A stretch of 64,000 nt of DNA from Dyella_B humi (GCF_044904605.1 NZ_JADIKI010000023.1:1-64000), one strand, 5' to 3'; counted from the first letter of the stretch, positions 1-9,950 are shown. Numbers and translations are program-made. The notes: generated from the letters alone by a model not told the origin.

Positions 1-2048
1 CTGTTGTAGGTGTAGCTCATCATGAACTCGCCGAAACGCGAGCGCGATTGCAGTAGATCGGTGCTGGGGTCGTAGGTGTTGGACAGTTCCGTCTCGCCGG
101 TGCCGACATTGGTCACGGTCAGCGGCAGACCCAGCACCCATAGCTTCGCGTCGTTGACGTAGACCGTGGTTTCTTCGATCGAGGACTGCCCGGCAATATC
201 GTTGTAGCGCTTCACATCCGTAGGCTGCGCATACGCGTTGAACAGCATCGCTTGCCAGGTGTAGTTCTGGCCGTCCTGCGTGATCGTGCGAATGCTCACC
301 GGCGAAAGCTCAGTGACTTGAGGTTGGTTATCTCTTAATAACTGATCGGTCCCATAAGCCGTTGGCCACGGGCCGCCCGTGGGATTGGCGTAGGTGTTGA
401 CCTCCGAACGCATCAAGGTGCCGCCGGCGGCACCGCTGTAGGTGTCCGTGCGTAGCAGTTGCCCTTCCGTGGCATCGAAGCGATTGCTATAGGTGTAACG
501 GGTGTCGTTACCGTTGGGATCGGTGACATCGGTATACACCGTCGCGGGGCATGTGCCGCTGGTCGCGCAGGCGTCGCTACTCCAACTCTCATTCGCTGGC
601 GAGTAGCTATAGCTCCAGGTTTGCGTGGGCATCCCCGCACCCGAGAGCGATTCGCCCACGATCGCTGGCTGAATGTACCACTCCGGATAGAAGGACGAAG
701 GAGCGGTACCGTTCGAATTCCCGAAACAATATTGAGGCACGTAAGAACGGCCGCTCAGCTTCACCGAAAAGCTGAACGTGCCCGTGAGCCCGGAGGGCGC
801 CGTTACTGTGCCAGTTCCCGCGCTTGTTACGGGGTAAGGAATCGGCGGAATTTCGTTGAGTTGACAGTTGCTATTCGAGGGATAGATGACCTCCTCGCCT
901 ATTGGAAGGTTATAGGACCAAGCACTTCCGTCGGGTAATTGCACGCCTGTCAACACGGGCGTTACGGTTGTTGGGCCGCTATAGCTGTACGTCCAGGTGC
1001 GTGACGCAACATTAGTCGTCTTGGCAGTGACCGTCTGGATAAGCGGTGTCCCTGATACGTAGGTGATGTCCACCTCACGTCCGTCGCTGGCCGTAATGCT
1101 GGAGAGATACCCCGTGTTGGGATCGTAGTTGTAGGTCAGCGTATTGCCAAAGCGATCCTGGATCTGCGTGACATACATAAAAGCATCTTGCCGCAGCAAT
1201 ATGCTGACCCCGCCTCCCGGGGCCACCATGGGCGTTACGTTCTGTGCCGAGACAGAGCCCGATTTAGGTGAGGACACCGCGGCAGCCAGAGTGCCACCGC
1301 CGGCCCCGCCTACAAGCGAGTTATACGGACGATAGACAAGATGCGCGAAGGTATAGCGCGTGCCATCGGGCGCAATAGCGAGGAACCCTTCGCCGCCGTC
1401 ACTGGCGGTGACGCCGCAACCGATCATCCAATTGTTCTTGGTGACAATGGAAAAAGGTGTCCCGCTCATTATCGGAGAGAGGGAATTCGCGGTGCTTCGT
1501 GGCATTAAAAGTTGGCTACCTTCGCCCGGCACCAACAATTTGTACCCGTACCAGTATTGCTCCGCTGGAAATCCTGCGCCGCCGGTTGTGGGAGCGATAC
1601 CCGGCGGTGGTTTGAAGTTCGTGCAACGCTGCGTTGTACCCTGCGTAGCGTCCGGAAACCCACCCGTTTGCCAGATGGCCGCTGAGACAGCACCACTTGC
1701 CCCTGTGATCGTTTCAATGCGTGGGATATCGAGATCCCAGTCGCCAAGAGGACGTTCAGGACCAATATTTGGATCGGGAATCCGCTGCCAAAATTGCAAC
1801 GTTCGACCCAAGGTTATTGTCGGGCCGGTGCCACGCAAGGTGACGTCAGTGGCATTGAAAGAAAAGCTTCCGTCGTAGGTGTTGATGGTTTCACCAAACG
1901 GATGCTCGCCCAAAGGTTCGATGTTTTGATCGACCTGGATGAGCTTTTGGTATTCCTGATCCGGAGTCGCCGACTGGGCATGGCACGATCCCGCCAGCAC
2001 CAACAACGCGGCCGCCCACAGGCAGCTCCCTTGCCAACGTGCACTCAT
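1..2048 (-). CDS. Secreted RHS/YD-repeat protein, N-terminal part (cut by window edge)
   Basis: An uninterrupted frame runs on the minus strand from an ATG at 2046-2048 to the left edge, giving about 682 residues with no stop in the window. The first 25 residues (MSARWQGSC... ending ...GSCHAQS) are a signal peptide. Residues after about 320 show YD/RHS-type repeats, for example DRFGNTLTYNYDPNTGYL, DPNGNDTRYTYSNRFD and NTYDPSTDLLQSRSRFGEF. RHS proteins are large secreted beta-cage proteins, often polymorphic toxins or wall-associated proteins whose C-terminal domain decides the activity; that end lies outside the window, so no toxin claim can be made. The gene is divergent from nothing nearby; the S9 peptidase ends 242 bp behind its start. 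No close Shine-Dalgarno stands out (GGGGACAATTCG precedes the ATG). Confidence 0.85.
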   Translation of the reverse strand, partial: MSARWQGSCLWAAALLVLAGSCHAQSATPDQEYQKLIQVDQNIEPLGEHPFGETINTYDGSFSFNATDVTLRGTGPTITLGRTLQFWQRIPDPNIGPERPLGDWDLDIPRIETITGASGAVSAAIWQTGGFPDATQGTTQRCTNFKPPPGIAPTTGGAGFPAEQYWYGYKLLVPGEGSQLLMPRSTANSLSPIMSGTPFSIVTKNNWMIGCGVTASDGGEGFLAIAPDGTRYTFAHLVYRPYNSLVGGAGGGTLAAAVSSPKSGSVSAQNVTPMVAPGGGVSILLRQDAFMYVTQIQDRFGNTLTYNYDPNTGYLSSITASDGREVDITYVSGTPLIQTVTAKTTNVASRTWTYSYSGPTTVTPVLTGVQLPDGSAWSYNLPIGEEVIYPSNSNCQLNEIPPIPYPVTSAGTGTVTAPSGLTGTFSFSVKLSGRSYVPQYCFGNSNGTAPSSFYPEWYIQPAIVGESLSGAGMPTQTWSYSYSPANESWSSDACATSGTCPATVYTDVTDPNGNDTRYTYSNRFDATEGQLLRTDTYSGAAGGTLMRSEVNTYANPTGGPWPTAYGTDQLLRDNQPQVTELSPVSIRTITQDGQNYTWQAMLFNAYAQPTDVKRYNDIAGQSSIEETTVYVNDAKLWVLGLPLTVTNVGTGETELSNTYDPSTDLLQSRSRFGEFMMSYTYN

Positions 2049-2290
2049 CGAATTGTCCCCTTGGCCCTGCTCATTGCGCGCAGGCATGTTCTTACCAATA
2101 ACGCGAGATCCCATGCATCGTCAATAGGCAAATTCTTGCCGCCTCATGACCCAACTGGTGTGAGCCGATGGCCGCCAAACTGCTACTGGCTCCCCGGCAG
2201 AGCCGAGGAACCACTAATAATACCTGGGTATTACGCCGTTAACCGCGATAGGTCCCTTTGGGTGAAAGCGGAGGGAATCGTTCCAAATCG

Positions 2291-4246
2291 TTAGTTCACT
2301 TGCACGCCAGGCCCGATATTTTTTTCGAGAAAGCTCTGCACGTGGTTGTACATGTCCACGAGATTCTCTTCCTTATAGAAGCCGTGTCCTTCCTTTGGTT
2401 TGGTCAGCCATTCGTACGGCTTATGCGCGGCTTCCAATGCGGCGCGCATTGCCTTGGCCTGTGCAAAGGGGGCGCGTTCGTCTGCCTCGCCGTGAATCAG
2501 TAGCACCGGTACGTCGATCTTGTCGGCAAGCTTATCGGGTGAATTGGCCGCCAGTTCGGAAGGATCCTTGCCAATGGCTTGCTCCAGGTAATTTCTTCCG
2601 GCCTTCCGATCCTTGATGTCACCCTTGTCGTACATCATGGAAAGATCGTAGATACCGGCCTCTCCGATCGCGCATTTGAACAGGCCGGGCGCGCGGATCA
2701 CCGACATCATCGCCGAATAGCCACCAAAGCTTCCACCGTAAACGCAGACGCGCTTGGGATCGCCGTAATGTTGCGCTTCGGCCCACTTCACGCCGTCGAT
2801 CAGATCTTGCTGAATGCGCGTTCCCCATTTGCCGTATCCCGCGTCGACGAACCCGGGACCGCGACCACCCGATCCGCGGTAGTTAACTTGCAAAACCAGA
2901 TAGCCGCGACTTGCCAGAAACTGCGCATCGGTGTCGAAAAACCAGGTGTCGTGGATGTCGAATGGGCCACCGTGCGGCATCAGCACCATGGGCAGGTTGC
3001 TCATGGTGGCGCCGCGCGGCACGGTAAGAATCGCTTCCAGCGGCATGCCGTCACTGGCAGTAAAATGCATGGGCACACGCGAGCTCATCTTGTCGGGATC
3101 GATGCTTGCGTTCTCCGAGAATAATTTCCCTATCTTCCTGGCTTTCATGTCGAACAGGTAATACGTGCCAGGTTCGCGATCGCTGCTGACTTCGAAAATC
3201 AGTATGGTTCCGTCTTCGCTGAAGCTGGAAAAATTGACGAACTCGTTTGGAAATTTGCTGAGCAATACCTGATAAATCTGAGACAGCTGCTGATCGCCGT
3301 TGATGACGATCGACTTTGGAATGCCGGTGGTCGGCGCAGCGGCGATGGGTTCGTTTTGCGGCGTCCATTGCACGTAGCCGATGCTGCCGAAGTCGTCTTT
3401 GGCTAGCAGCTGTGTTTGGGTGCCGTCCCCATTCGTTTGCACCAGAGACAACGGGCCGCCTTTGACGTTAGTGAGCGCATACAGATGCTGCTTGTCTTGC
3501 GAGAAGGCGATGGGTTCGAAGCGGTCGCCGCGTTCGCCATTGGTAAGCTGCGCCCATTGACCGTTCTGCATGCGATAGACGACGTAGTTATTGTCTATGT
3601 CCCGGCCTTGCGCGTAGCGCACGTTGCCGTCCGGATCCATGGTGAAGTCCATGTCGCCCACATTGATCTGGCCTATCAGGTGACGGACGCCGTTGTCGGC
3701 ATTGACGTCGTACAGCCAGGTGTTCTTCTCGTCGTTCCACATGTAGGTCTGCATGTAGAAGTGACCGTTGGCTTTCGATGGCAAGGCGGCGATGGTGGCA
3801 TAGCCGTCGTCGGCGGCGCGCTCCAAGCCACCACGCCCGGCCTGGCCCCATTCACGATTGAACATGGGCTGGACCCGCGCGCCGTCCGCGTTGGCGGCGG
3901 TGATTTCGCCCAACCGTTCCGGGCGATCGAGCGAACCCCAAAATTTAGCCAGTTCGACCAATATGCGGTCCGGCCCCGTCCACTGGATGTCGTACGCAAG
4001 CTGACTCCAGGGCAGCCGCAGACTTTTCGGATGGCCCATGTCGTCGAGATGGTAGATCAGTACGGCATGGTCTTCGCCCTGCTCAAGGGCTACCGCCAAA
4101 TACTTGCCGTCGGGCGAAAGCCTGGGCAACGAAAAACCACCTCGATGCGCGAAAGCTTCCACCGGTACTCGGTCGCCGGCTGCGGCGACGACAGGCATCA
4201 ACAAACACAGCGCGGCCGCCAAGGCGCGCGCACGTCCATTCCCCAT
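2291..4246 (-). CDS. S9 family peptidase (prolyl oligopeptidase-like)
   Basis: The 651-residue product begins with a signal peptide (residues 1-23, ...LLMPVVAAAGD), so it is probably periplasmic. The N-terminal 380 residues look like a WD/TolB-type propeller (LSPDGKYLAVAL near the start); the C-terminal 260 residues are an alpha/beta-hydrolase domain. The serine motif GGSFGGYSAM places the nucleophile near S506, the acid in HGEADERAP near D589 and the histidine in KEGHGF near H621, so the triad is complete. The family cleaves short peptides, often behind proline or acyl-modified residues; the substrate here is unknown. It is a single gene, with 455 bp free of convincing genes between its start and the porin behind it. 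Confidence 0.9.
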   Translation of the reverse strand: MGNGRARALAAALCLLMPVVAAAGDRVPVEAFAHRGGFSLPRLSPDGKYLAVALEQGEDHAVLIYHLDDMGHPKSLRLPWSQLAYDIQWTGPDRILVELAKFWGSLDRPERLGEITAANADGARVQPMFNREWGQAGRGGLERAADDGYATIAALPSKANGHFYMQTYMWNDEKNTWLYDVNADNGVRHLIGQINVGDMDFTMDPDGNVRYAQGRDIDNNYVVYRMQNGQWAQLTNGERGDRFEPIAFSQDKQHLYALTNVKGGPLSLVQTNGDGTQTQLLAKDDFGSIGYVQWTPQNEPIAAAPTTGIPKSIVINGDQQLSQIYQVLLSKFPNEFVNFSSFSEDGTILIFEVSSDREPGTYYLFDMKARKIGKLFSENASIDPDKMSSRVPMHFTASDGMPLEAILTVPRGATMSNLPMVLMPHGGPFDIHDTWFFDTDAQFLASRGYLVLQVNYRGSGGRGPGFVDAGYGKWGTRIQQDLIDGVKWAEAQHYGDPKRVCVYGGSFGGYSAMMSVIRAPGLFKCAIGEAGIYDLSMMYDKGDIKDRKAGRNYLEQAIGKDPSELAANSPDKLADKIDVPVLLIHGEADERAPFAQAKAMRAALEAAHKPYEWLTKPKEGHGFYKEENLVDMYNHVQSFLEKNIGPGVQVN

Positions 4247-4701
4247 GTTTTATCCCCTGTTTGCACACGATGTGTCATACGGCTCGGCCAACCTGTTCCC
4301 CAGGGCCGCCCGCGTGGGGCTAGTGTAGCCAAACAATCGGAGGCTGACAGTGTCCTGATGTAACAACATGCGGCCGGTTACACAGCCGCCTTTGATGCTC
4401 ACGGGCTCAGCCATGCCGCAGCCCTTTGTCGTGCACTTCAACCCCGTGGCCCTTCACCCGGGGCCGATCCAGATTCATTGGCATTGCCGTGACTATGTCG
4501 CGCGCGCCACGGCCTGCCCGCCTTTCGTGAAAGCGCACGTAAACCAGATGGCGCATTTTGCTGCGGCAGACTGAGCAACACCGGCACATCACCGGCGGCA
4601 ACGCGGCCGATGGGTATCAGCCGAGTCCGTAGTCGACCAACGGCGATCATGCGTTGAGGCCGAACGCTGAGGATCGTGCCACTCCTTTCTGAATTTCGAA
4701 C
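4247..4701. other. Intergenic stretch without a convincing gene
   Basis: This 455-bp stretch separates the S9 peptidase start from the porin stop. Several short frames exist on both strands (the longest about 70 codons) but none has a good ribosome site, a recognisable motif or a clear advantage over the frame on the opposite strand. It must hold the promoter of the peptidase gene; I cannot point to clear -35/-10 boxes. Confidence 0.5.
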
Positions 4702-6051
4702 TCAGTAAGACAACGACAACGAACTCATCCAAGTTAAAGCCGCTGGTTGTTTCGGAGATGGAATCGGATTGACGGTATAACTCAGCTGATTGGACAGATA
4801 AATGCCCCGTCCCATACGATGGACATAGGACATCGCATAGTTACGGCTGAAATCCACGGCGGTGAAACCACTCGCCTGTCGCATGCGCTGAAAGGAGCGA
4901 CTCAGTTGATTAAACGTATAGCCCAGCGCTAACACGTCATAGGGCTGCCCGAAAGGACCTAATACGTAGAGCGTAGCGCCGACATCCCCGGCATAGACGT
5001 TTCGATCAGGTGGCGCGTAGTCGGCCTTTACATTGATGTAAAAACCGCGGAACGGTTGTGCGGCATCGGTTTGGGACAACTGATAGTCTCCGACCAGGTA
5101 ATAGGCATAGTTACTATCCGCGTAGCCACCTTGGAAGTTGGGGAATCGGCTTTCGTTGTACATCACGCCCTGGCGTATCCACATCATTCTTTGGTGAGGA
5201 GCGGCATCGATCTGGTAACCGAGTTCATTGATATATAGCGCCTCAGCACCGGGAATATGCCATTTCAGTCCCAAGAAATTATTACTGTCCCAATCGGCTT
5301 GGGGCCCCTTGGGGTCCACGCTGCGGGTGACGCCGAAACGCTCGTAAAAGTGCTTGCTCGCCGACGCCAGGCGTACATTGATCTCGGGCGCAGCCTTGTT
5401 AAAGATAAATCCGACTTCGTATGGGATGGAACTTCCGACACCCGCCGGCGACGTCGTCGAATTGGTTCCTAGGGAAAAGCCATAAAACTGGTTTGCGATT
5501 TCGTCAAAACCATATTGCACCTGCTCGCGCCCGTCATTGAAACGTTGACTGACATAAAGACTGTTGATGGCGAAACCGGTCGGATTTTCTTGGGCGTAGG
5601 AGAACGCTTGCACATTCGCGTTGAACACCAACTGCGATGCTCCAGCGAAACCCACCCGGGATAAATCGTAGGTCACATAGACAAACGCATTAGCCCTGTA
5701 GGTTGAATCTTGTCCAATATAGAGTTGGGGATGGGCGCTGTGGTTCAGCAGATCGAAAGTGCCACCAAGGTAAACGCCTCCTTCAATCAACCATCCTCGG
5801 TCCGCCAGCTTCTCGCGAAATCCGCCTAAGCCCGGCGACAGAGTTTCGCAGTTGCTGATCACCGGGCTGGTTGTGCCTTGCGGCTGCAATCCGTCATACC
5901 GATGGCAAGGGGCAACATCGGTGCTGACGCCTGGATCGGTAGAGTCCGTCGGGAGTAGATACTTGGCGTGCGCGTCATCGCAAACGGCTGATAAACCCAG
6001 CAACAATCCGCCTGCTAACACGAGCGCAAAACGATAAGAATTCTGAGACAT
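4702..6051 (-). CDS. OprB-like carbohydrate porin
   Basis: The product is about 449 residues from the ATG at 6051 (MSQNSYRFAL); an in-frame ATG at 6072 would add seven residues but the later one gives a standard signal peptide ending near ...DDAHAKYL. The mature protein begins with a short polar segment and continues with alternating amphipathic strands rich in aromatic residues, finishing in ...MSSLSLSY, a typical outer-membrane beta-barrel C terminus with a terminal aromatic residue. Phrases such as WLIEGGVYLGGTFDLLN and AFVYVTYDLSRVGFAGA fit the OprB family, which forms sugar-selective outer-membrane channels. No sugar-use genes are nearby, so the solute is unknown. Confidence 0.8.
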   Translation of the reverse strand: MSQNSYRFALVLAGGLLLGLSAVCDDAHAKYLLPTDSTDPGVSTDVAPCHRYDGLQPQGTTSPVISNCETLSPGLGGFREKLADRGWLIEGGVYLGGTFDLLNHSAHPQLYIGQDSTYRANAFVYVTYDLSRVGFAGASQLVFNANVQAFSYAQENPTGFAINSLYVSQRFNDGREQVQYGFDEIANQFYGFSLGTNSTTSPAGVGSSIPYEVGFIFNKAAPEINVRLASASKHFYERFGVTRSVDPKGPQADWDSNNFLGLKWHIPGAEALYINELGYQIDAAPHQRMMWIRQGVMYNESRFPNFQGGYADSNYAYYLVGDYQLSQTDAAQPFRGFYINVKADYAPPDRNVYAGDVGATLYVLGPFGQPYDVLALGYTFNQLSRSFQRMRQASGFTAVDFSRNYAMSYVHRMGRGIYLSNQLSYTVNPIPSPKQPAALTWMSSLSLSY

Positions 6052-6241
6052 AGTCGTCCGGCGTGCCTGCATACGTAACAGGCACGAAAAGCGCGTGGCA
6101 TCGATGTGGGGAAACCTAGCCTCGGTCGCTACGGTAATTGCGCAAGTGGCCTATATACAGTGCCAGAAGGCATACCCAGTTCAGCAAATCGGACTTCGCC
6201 TTAGGTCGTACGCAGACGCGCGCTAACGTAGCGTCGCGAAG

Positions 6242-6838
6242 TCAATTCACCTTGGCACCCGTTACAACCCGTTTATAGTCGCTGACCGTCGCTACCTGAG
6301 AGGGGCCGCCGTTGTAAGAGTTCGTGACCTCTTCGTGAATCGTGTTGTGATCCGCACTCATCGTGGCATGAATGATTGTGTGCACTTTCTGGCCGTCGAC
6401 TTCGCTATCTAGCGCAACAGTCCATGTGTTGCCATCAATGGTCGTCGTAAATTCGGTGCAACCTTGCATGTTGTCGCACCACACGCTCTTGTAGAGCTTG
6501 GCTTGAGGATCCCACCAGGCATAGCTTTGGCCGACGATGTGTCCGCTCGTGCCGCGCGACCAAAAGTCCTGGACGACCGAGAAACCACCCGGACCTTTCG
6601 TCATGGTCATGACGCCATGATCGATGCCTCCTTTTGGCGAAGTTTTTCCGGGTTCTGTGCGGATAGTGACGTTCCATTTGCCGATTCGCGGGTAAAGCGC
6701 GGACATCTCCGGAGGTGGCATGCTCGTTGCCGTCGAGGCAACGGATGCCGACGTTTTATCGCTGATCGGTGCAGGGGAAGCTGCAACCATGCAAGGCATG
6801 ACGGACAAAAAACAGATAAACACAATCGACTTTTTCAT
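6242..6838 (-). CDS. Secreted DUF1579-like protein
   Basis: The 198-residue product starts at the ATG at 6838, where MKKSIVFICFLSVMPCMVAAS forms a clean signal peptide and AGGTGG lies just upstream; a longer in-frame start at 6892 would overlap the preceding gene and spoil the signal. The mature part (GKWNVTIRTEPGKTSPKGG..., then a Trp-rich SYAWWDPQAKLYKSVWCD) resembles the lipocalin-like DUF1579/THAP4-type fold used for small hydrophobic ligands or heme. Function is unknown. It lies 25 bp behind the DUF4386 membrane protein on the same strand and is probably co-transcribed. Confidence 0.7.
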   Translation of the reverse strand: MKKSIVFICFLSVMPCMVAASPAPISDKTSASVASTATSMPPPEMSALYPRIGKWNVTIRTEPGKTSPKGGIDHGVMTMTKGPGGFSVVQDFWSRGTSGHIVGQSYAWWDPQAKLYKSVWCDNMQGCTEFTTTIDGNTWTVALDSEVDGQKVHTIIHATMSADHNTIHEEVTNSYNGGPSQVATVSDYKRVVTGAKVN

Positions 6839-6863
6839 ATGCCACCTGTATGCAGCGGAGATG

Positions 6864-7565
6864 TTACGGCGTCCGCGGCTCCCTGATACCACGCAGCAGC
6901 AGCCACAAGCCGATGATGATCTCGTACAGGCCTGCCGGAGTGTCGAAATTCGCGCCCAGCGGATTATCAGGCCAAACGATGGCGGCGATTGTCCCTACTA
7001 ACATCAGTATGTAGGTCAACAGCCCGAACCCCGACAGCAGCCGGGGTATATAACGGGATTTAAAAAACAGCCAGCTGAAAACAATGCAACCCAGCGATAG
7101 AAAGATCAGGCCGATGTTGTAGCCTGCATCGTGCGTGTCATTGAATAGCCAGACGAGATTCTGTAGCTGCTGACTTGAAAACACCGTGGCATATCGCGCA
7201 TCGGTCAGCAGCTGCAACATGGTGAAGCTGTTGAGCGTAATGACGCCAAGCACCGCGGCTTCCGCTACTCGCCAAAACGCCGCAAGCAGGGCCAGATGCC
7301 GGCCGATCGGCCGAAGCAACACATACAGCGCAACCGCCATGGCGATATCACCGGTAAAGGCGATCAGATCGCTGACAATACCGAGACGAAACAGCAGCAG
7401 ATGACCGGTGATTTGGGCCGCCGTCTTCGCCGGGTCGTTATCCGCGATCAGACTGCCGCGACCGTTGAATTCGCCGAACACACCACAGGCCATCAGCAGC
7501 AAATACAGAACGCCTGCCACCTTTGCGGCCGTGCGCTGGGACTGATCGATTGCGGTGCTTGCCAT
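6864..7565 (-). CDS. DUF4386 family membrane protein
   Basis: This 233-residue protein has about six hydrophobic segments (for example VLYLLLMACGVFGEF near residues 18-33, and two pairs near 57-85 and 147-215) and fits the DUF4386 family by its opening (AKVAGVLYLLL), its NDTHDAGYNIGLIFLSLGC block and its C-terminal IIIGLWLLLRGI. The family is of unknown function and sits in the inner membrane. GGGGAG lies seven bases before the ATG at 7565. The secreted DUF1579-like gene follows directly, so the pair may form a two-gene operon. Confidence 0.8.
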   Translation of the reverse strand: MASTAIDQSQRTAAKVAGVLYLLLMACGVFGEFNGRGSLIADNDPAKTAAQITGHLLLFRLGIVSDLIAFTGDIAMAVALYVLLRPIGRHLALLAAFWRVAEAAVLGVITLNSFTMLQLLTDARYATVFSSQQLQNLVWLFNDTHDAGYNIGLIFLSLGCIVFSWLFFKSRYIPRLLSGFGLLTYILMLVGTIAAIVWPDNPLGANFDTPAGLYEIIIGLWLLLRGIREPRTP

Positions 7566-7820
7566 GACGCTCCCCTACGACGCCGACGATCGGCGCGTTA
7601 TCAACGGGTAAAAACATTCCGTACGAGGACTTGGAACACGACCGACTACGCAAGGCTAGCCAGCCTTCCCCGCAGCAAGGAGTGCCGGAGGTCATCGTGA
7701 TAGAGAAAACGTGTGTCTTCTTAATGAATGTCTTGTGTCGAAAACGGATGAGTTTCCGAACCCTCCACCTGTTCCCATAGGTATCTACACATCTTGGAGT
7801 AAAACCTCGTCTTGCCTCGT

Positions 7821-7938
7821 CGTCATTCCGGCGAAGGCCGGAATCCAGTTCAAATACGCGTCCGAAGGACACAACACCTGCTTTTGAGTGCTTCGCACGG
7901 CTTATTGAAACTGGATTCCGGCCTTCGCCGGAATGACG
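7821..7938. repeat. Composite inverted-repeat element, family A, copy 1
   Basis: Two perfectly inverted 30-base arms (7821-7850 and 7909-7938) frame a 58-base centre. Each arm itself contains a small palindrome, ATTCCGGC-GAAG-GCCGGAAT. A near-identical element stands at 57753-57869 with the same arms and a related centre (both contain gtgcttcgcac). This is the structure of a paired REP/BIME or a small non-autonomous mobile unit. It lies in the 440-bp space between the DUF4386 gene and the LysR gene; the rest of that space shows no gene. Confidence 0.85.
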
Positions 7939-8006
7939 ACCGGGCTAGTTCGAGCCTAACAAGAGATGTGTAGATATATGCCCTGCTCCTCAAGGAAAAC
8001 CAAACA

Positions 8007-8978
8007 TCAATCTTTCTTGCGCGATCTGGTGCGCTCGTCATCGGCTTGAACCCGGATTTTTCGCCTGGCCTCCGAACGACTCTTCACGTGATCAATAAAC
8101 GCCCGCAGCTTCGGCATGATTTGTCGACGATCGGGATAGTAGAGAAACACTCCCGGCGTCACCGGTTCGAACGGCTCCAGCACGCGCACCAGTTTTCCTG
8201 CGCTCACCCATTCACGGGCAATCGGCTCAGGTACCTGCGCAAGCCCCATGCCTTCGACGGCTGCGCCAAGCATGGTGGGAAAGTCGTTGGCGATGAAGGG
8301 GCCGGATACGGCAATCTCGATCGCGCGGCCGTTGTCGTCGAATGACCATAGTGCGAGCGCACCGTTGGATCGCCGCCATCGCAAGCATGCGTGTTGGCGC
8401 AAATCGTCCAAGCACTCGGGCCGACCGCGGCGAGCTAAGTAGACGGGACTGCCAACGATGATGAAGCGAAACGGTGGCGTGAGCGGAACCGCGACCATGT
8501 CGGCGGCGACGAACTGGCCCATTCGGATGCCGGCGTCGAATCCTTCCGCCGCAAGATCGATCAGCTCTTCGCTTGCGGCGATCTCCACCTCCACCTCGGG
8601 GTAGGCTTGGCAAAAGGATGCGATGAGTGGCTCCAGCAGGATCGGCACCACCGCGCGCGGCACTGAAAGACGCAACAGTCCGGCAGGCCGCTGGCCGAGT
8701 CCGCGCGCGACCTCGCCTGCGGCGACAAGCTCTTCGAAAGCAGGTTTTGCGCGCGAGAGAAATCGTTCGCCGGCTTCGGTCAGGCCGACACTGCGCGTGG
8801 TGCGCATGAAAAGCGCTGCGCCGACGCGCGCCTCAAGTACGCGCACCGCCTGGCTGATCGCGGACGGGGTCACCCCGAGTTCCGCCGCTGCCCGGCGAAA
8901 GCTACGGTGCTGGGCAACGCTCAGGAACGCCTCGACGCCATCGAGTGCGCCCTGCCTGACTGTGAAGTTCTGCTTCAT
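8007..8978 (-). CDS. LysR family transcriptional regulator
   Basis: The 323-residue protein has the LysR winged-helix DNA-binding domain at residues 12-70 (FLSVAQHRSFRRAAAELGVT, then SAISQAVRVLEARVGAALF and RTTRSVGLTEAGE) and a periplasmic-binding-protein-like effector domain from about 95 to 300. The RTTRSVGLTEAG signature and the C-terminal FLYYPDRRQIMPKLRAF place it in the DhgR/AaeR-like group. The C-terminal 20 residues are unusually basic (RSEARRKIRV... ERTRSRKKD), longer than normal. It is divergent, across 130 bp, from the methyltransferase gene at 9109, which is the natural candidate target. Confidence 0.9.
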   Translation of the reverse strand: MKQNFTVRQGALDGVEAFLSVAQHRSFRRAAAELGVTPSAISQAVRVLEARVGAALFMRTTRSVGLTEAGERFLSRAKPAFEELVAAGEVARGLGQRPAGLLRLSVPRAVVPILLEPLIASFCQAYPEVEVEIAASEELIDLAAEGFDAGIRMGQFVAADMVAVPLTPPFRFIIVGSPVYLARRGRPECLDDLRQHACLRWRRSNGALALWSFDDNGRAIEIAVSGPFIANDFPTMLGAAVEGMGLAQVPEPIAREWVSAGKLVRVLEPFEPVTPGVFLYYPDRRQIMPKLRAFIDHVKSRSEARRKIRVQADDERTRSRKKD

Positions 8979-9108
8979 AGCCCGTCAACATTATGGTGAA
9001 TAGTCGCTCACGCGAAGCGATGGTACACCTGTCTCCTACTTCCGGAGTCACGCCTGATATCGACTCCCAAGCTCCAGACAATCCGTTGAGGCATAGAGGA
9101 ACCCAGCA

Positions 9109-9939
9109 ATGAGCGATGTACTTGATGGCGTACGCGACCACTATCGCGCGACCGGCCTGACTGAGCGATTGAAGACCGTGCTTGCGGTTCTCGGGCCGGA
9201 GGATCAGCAACTCACACCGCAGCAATTGGGCGCTCTCGACCAGTTTCATACTCGCGGGCTCGCTGCGACCGCCGAGCTTGCCAAGTTGGCTGGGATCACC
9301 GCGGATATGTCGGTGCTGGACGTCGGTTCAGGCGTCGGCGGACCGGCCCGTTTTCTGGCTGCAACGTATGGCTGTCGCGTCACAGGTGTCGACCTCAGCG
9401 AGCCGTTCGTGGACGCCGCGCGGTATCTCACCCAACGCACGGGACAGAGCGAGCAGGTGTCGTTCCATACCGCAAGCGCGCTGGAACTTCCTTTCGATGA
9501 CGGTCGTTTCGATGTTGTATTGCTGCAGCATGTGGCGATGAACATCTCCGACCGGGCGCAGCTCTACCGCGAGATCCGACGCGTGCTGAAGACAGGCGGC
9601 AAGTTTGCGACCTTCGACGTTATTTCTAACGGCAGCGAACCGCACTACCCCGTTCCCTGGGCGCGAACGCCGGCAACGAGCTTTCTCCTGACCATCACTG
9701 CAACGCAGGAAGCGATCGAACAAGCAGGTTTCCGCACGCTGGCATGGCAAGACGATACCGAGACTGCAAAGGCGTGGATCGCCCAACTGCGTGCGTCGGG
9801 ACCGCCGCCTTCGCCCAATCTCAGCGTGGTGATGGGGACAGATTTTGCGCAGCTCGCCAACAACTTGGGTCGAAATCTGATGGAAGGTCGACTCGGCATC
9901 CTGACCGCGGTGTTCGAGGCTGCGCCCGCCAACACCTGA
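9109..9939 (+). CDS. Class I SAM-dependent methyltransferase
   Basis: This 276-residue protein carries the Rossmann SAM-binding motif VLDVGSGVGGPARFLA near residues 66-81, followed by the acidic VTGVDLS strand end and the ALELPFDDGRFDVVLLQHVAMNI post-motif block, as in Methyltransf_11 small-molecule methyltransferases (UbiE/sterol-methyltransferase-like). The N-terminal 55 residues are helical and the C-terminal 100 residues form the cap that would select substrate, which cannot be named. It is divergent from a LysR gene and is followed 11 bp later by a small membrane protein, so the two are likely co-transcribed. Confidence 0.85.
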   Translation: MSDVLDGVRDHYRATGLTERLKTVLAVLGPEDQQLTPQQLGALDQFHTRGLAATAELAKLAGITADMSVLDVGSGVGGPARFLAATYGCRVTGVDLSEPFVDAARYLTQRTGQSEQVSFHTASALELPFDDGRFDVVLLQHVAMNISDRAQLYREIRRVLKTGGKFATFDVISNGSEPHYPVPWARTPATSFLLTITATQEAIEQAGFRTLAWQDDTETAKAWIAQLRASGPPPSPNLSVVMGTDFAQLANNLGRNLMEGRLGILTAVFEAAPANT

Positions 9940-9950
9940 TAGGAGGCAAC

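Noticed and set aside
4368..4574. 68-codon plus-strand frame in the porin-peptidase gap
   Set aside because: No ribosome site or motif; the opposite strand is equally open.
9744..9950. Upstream extension of the small membrane protein
   Set aside because: Overlaps the methyltransferase in another frame; the ATG at 9951 has a strong ribosome site.
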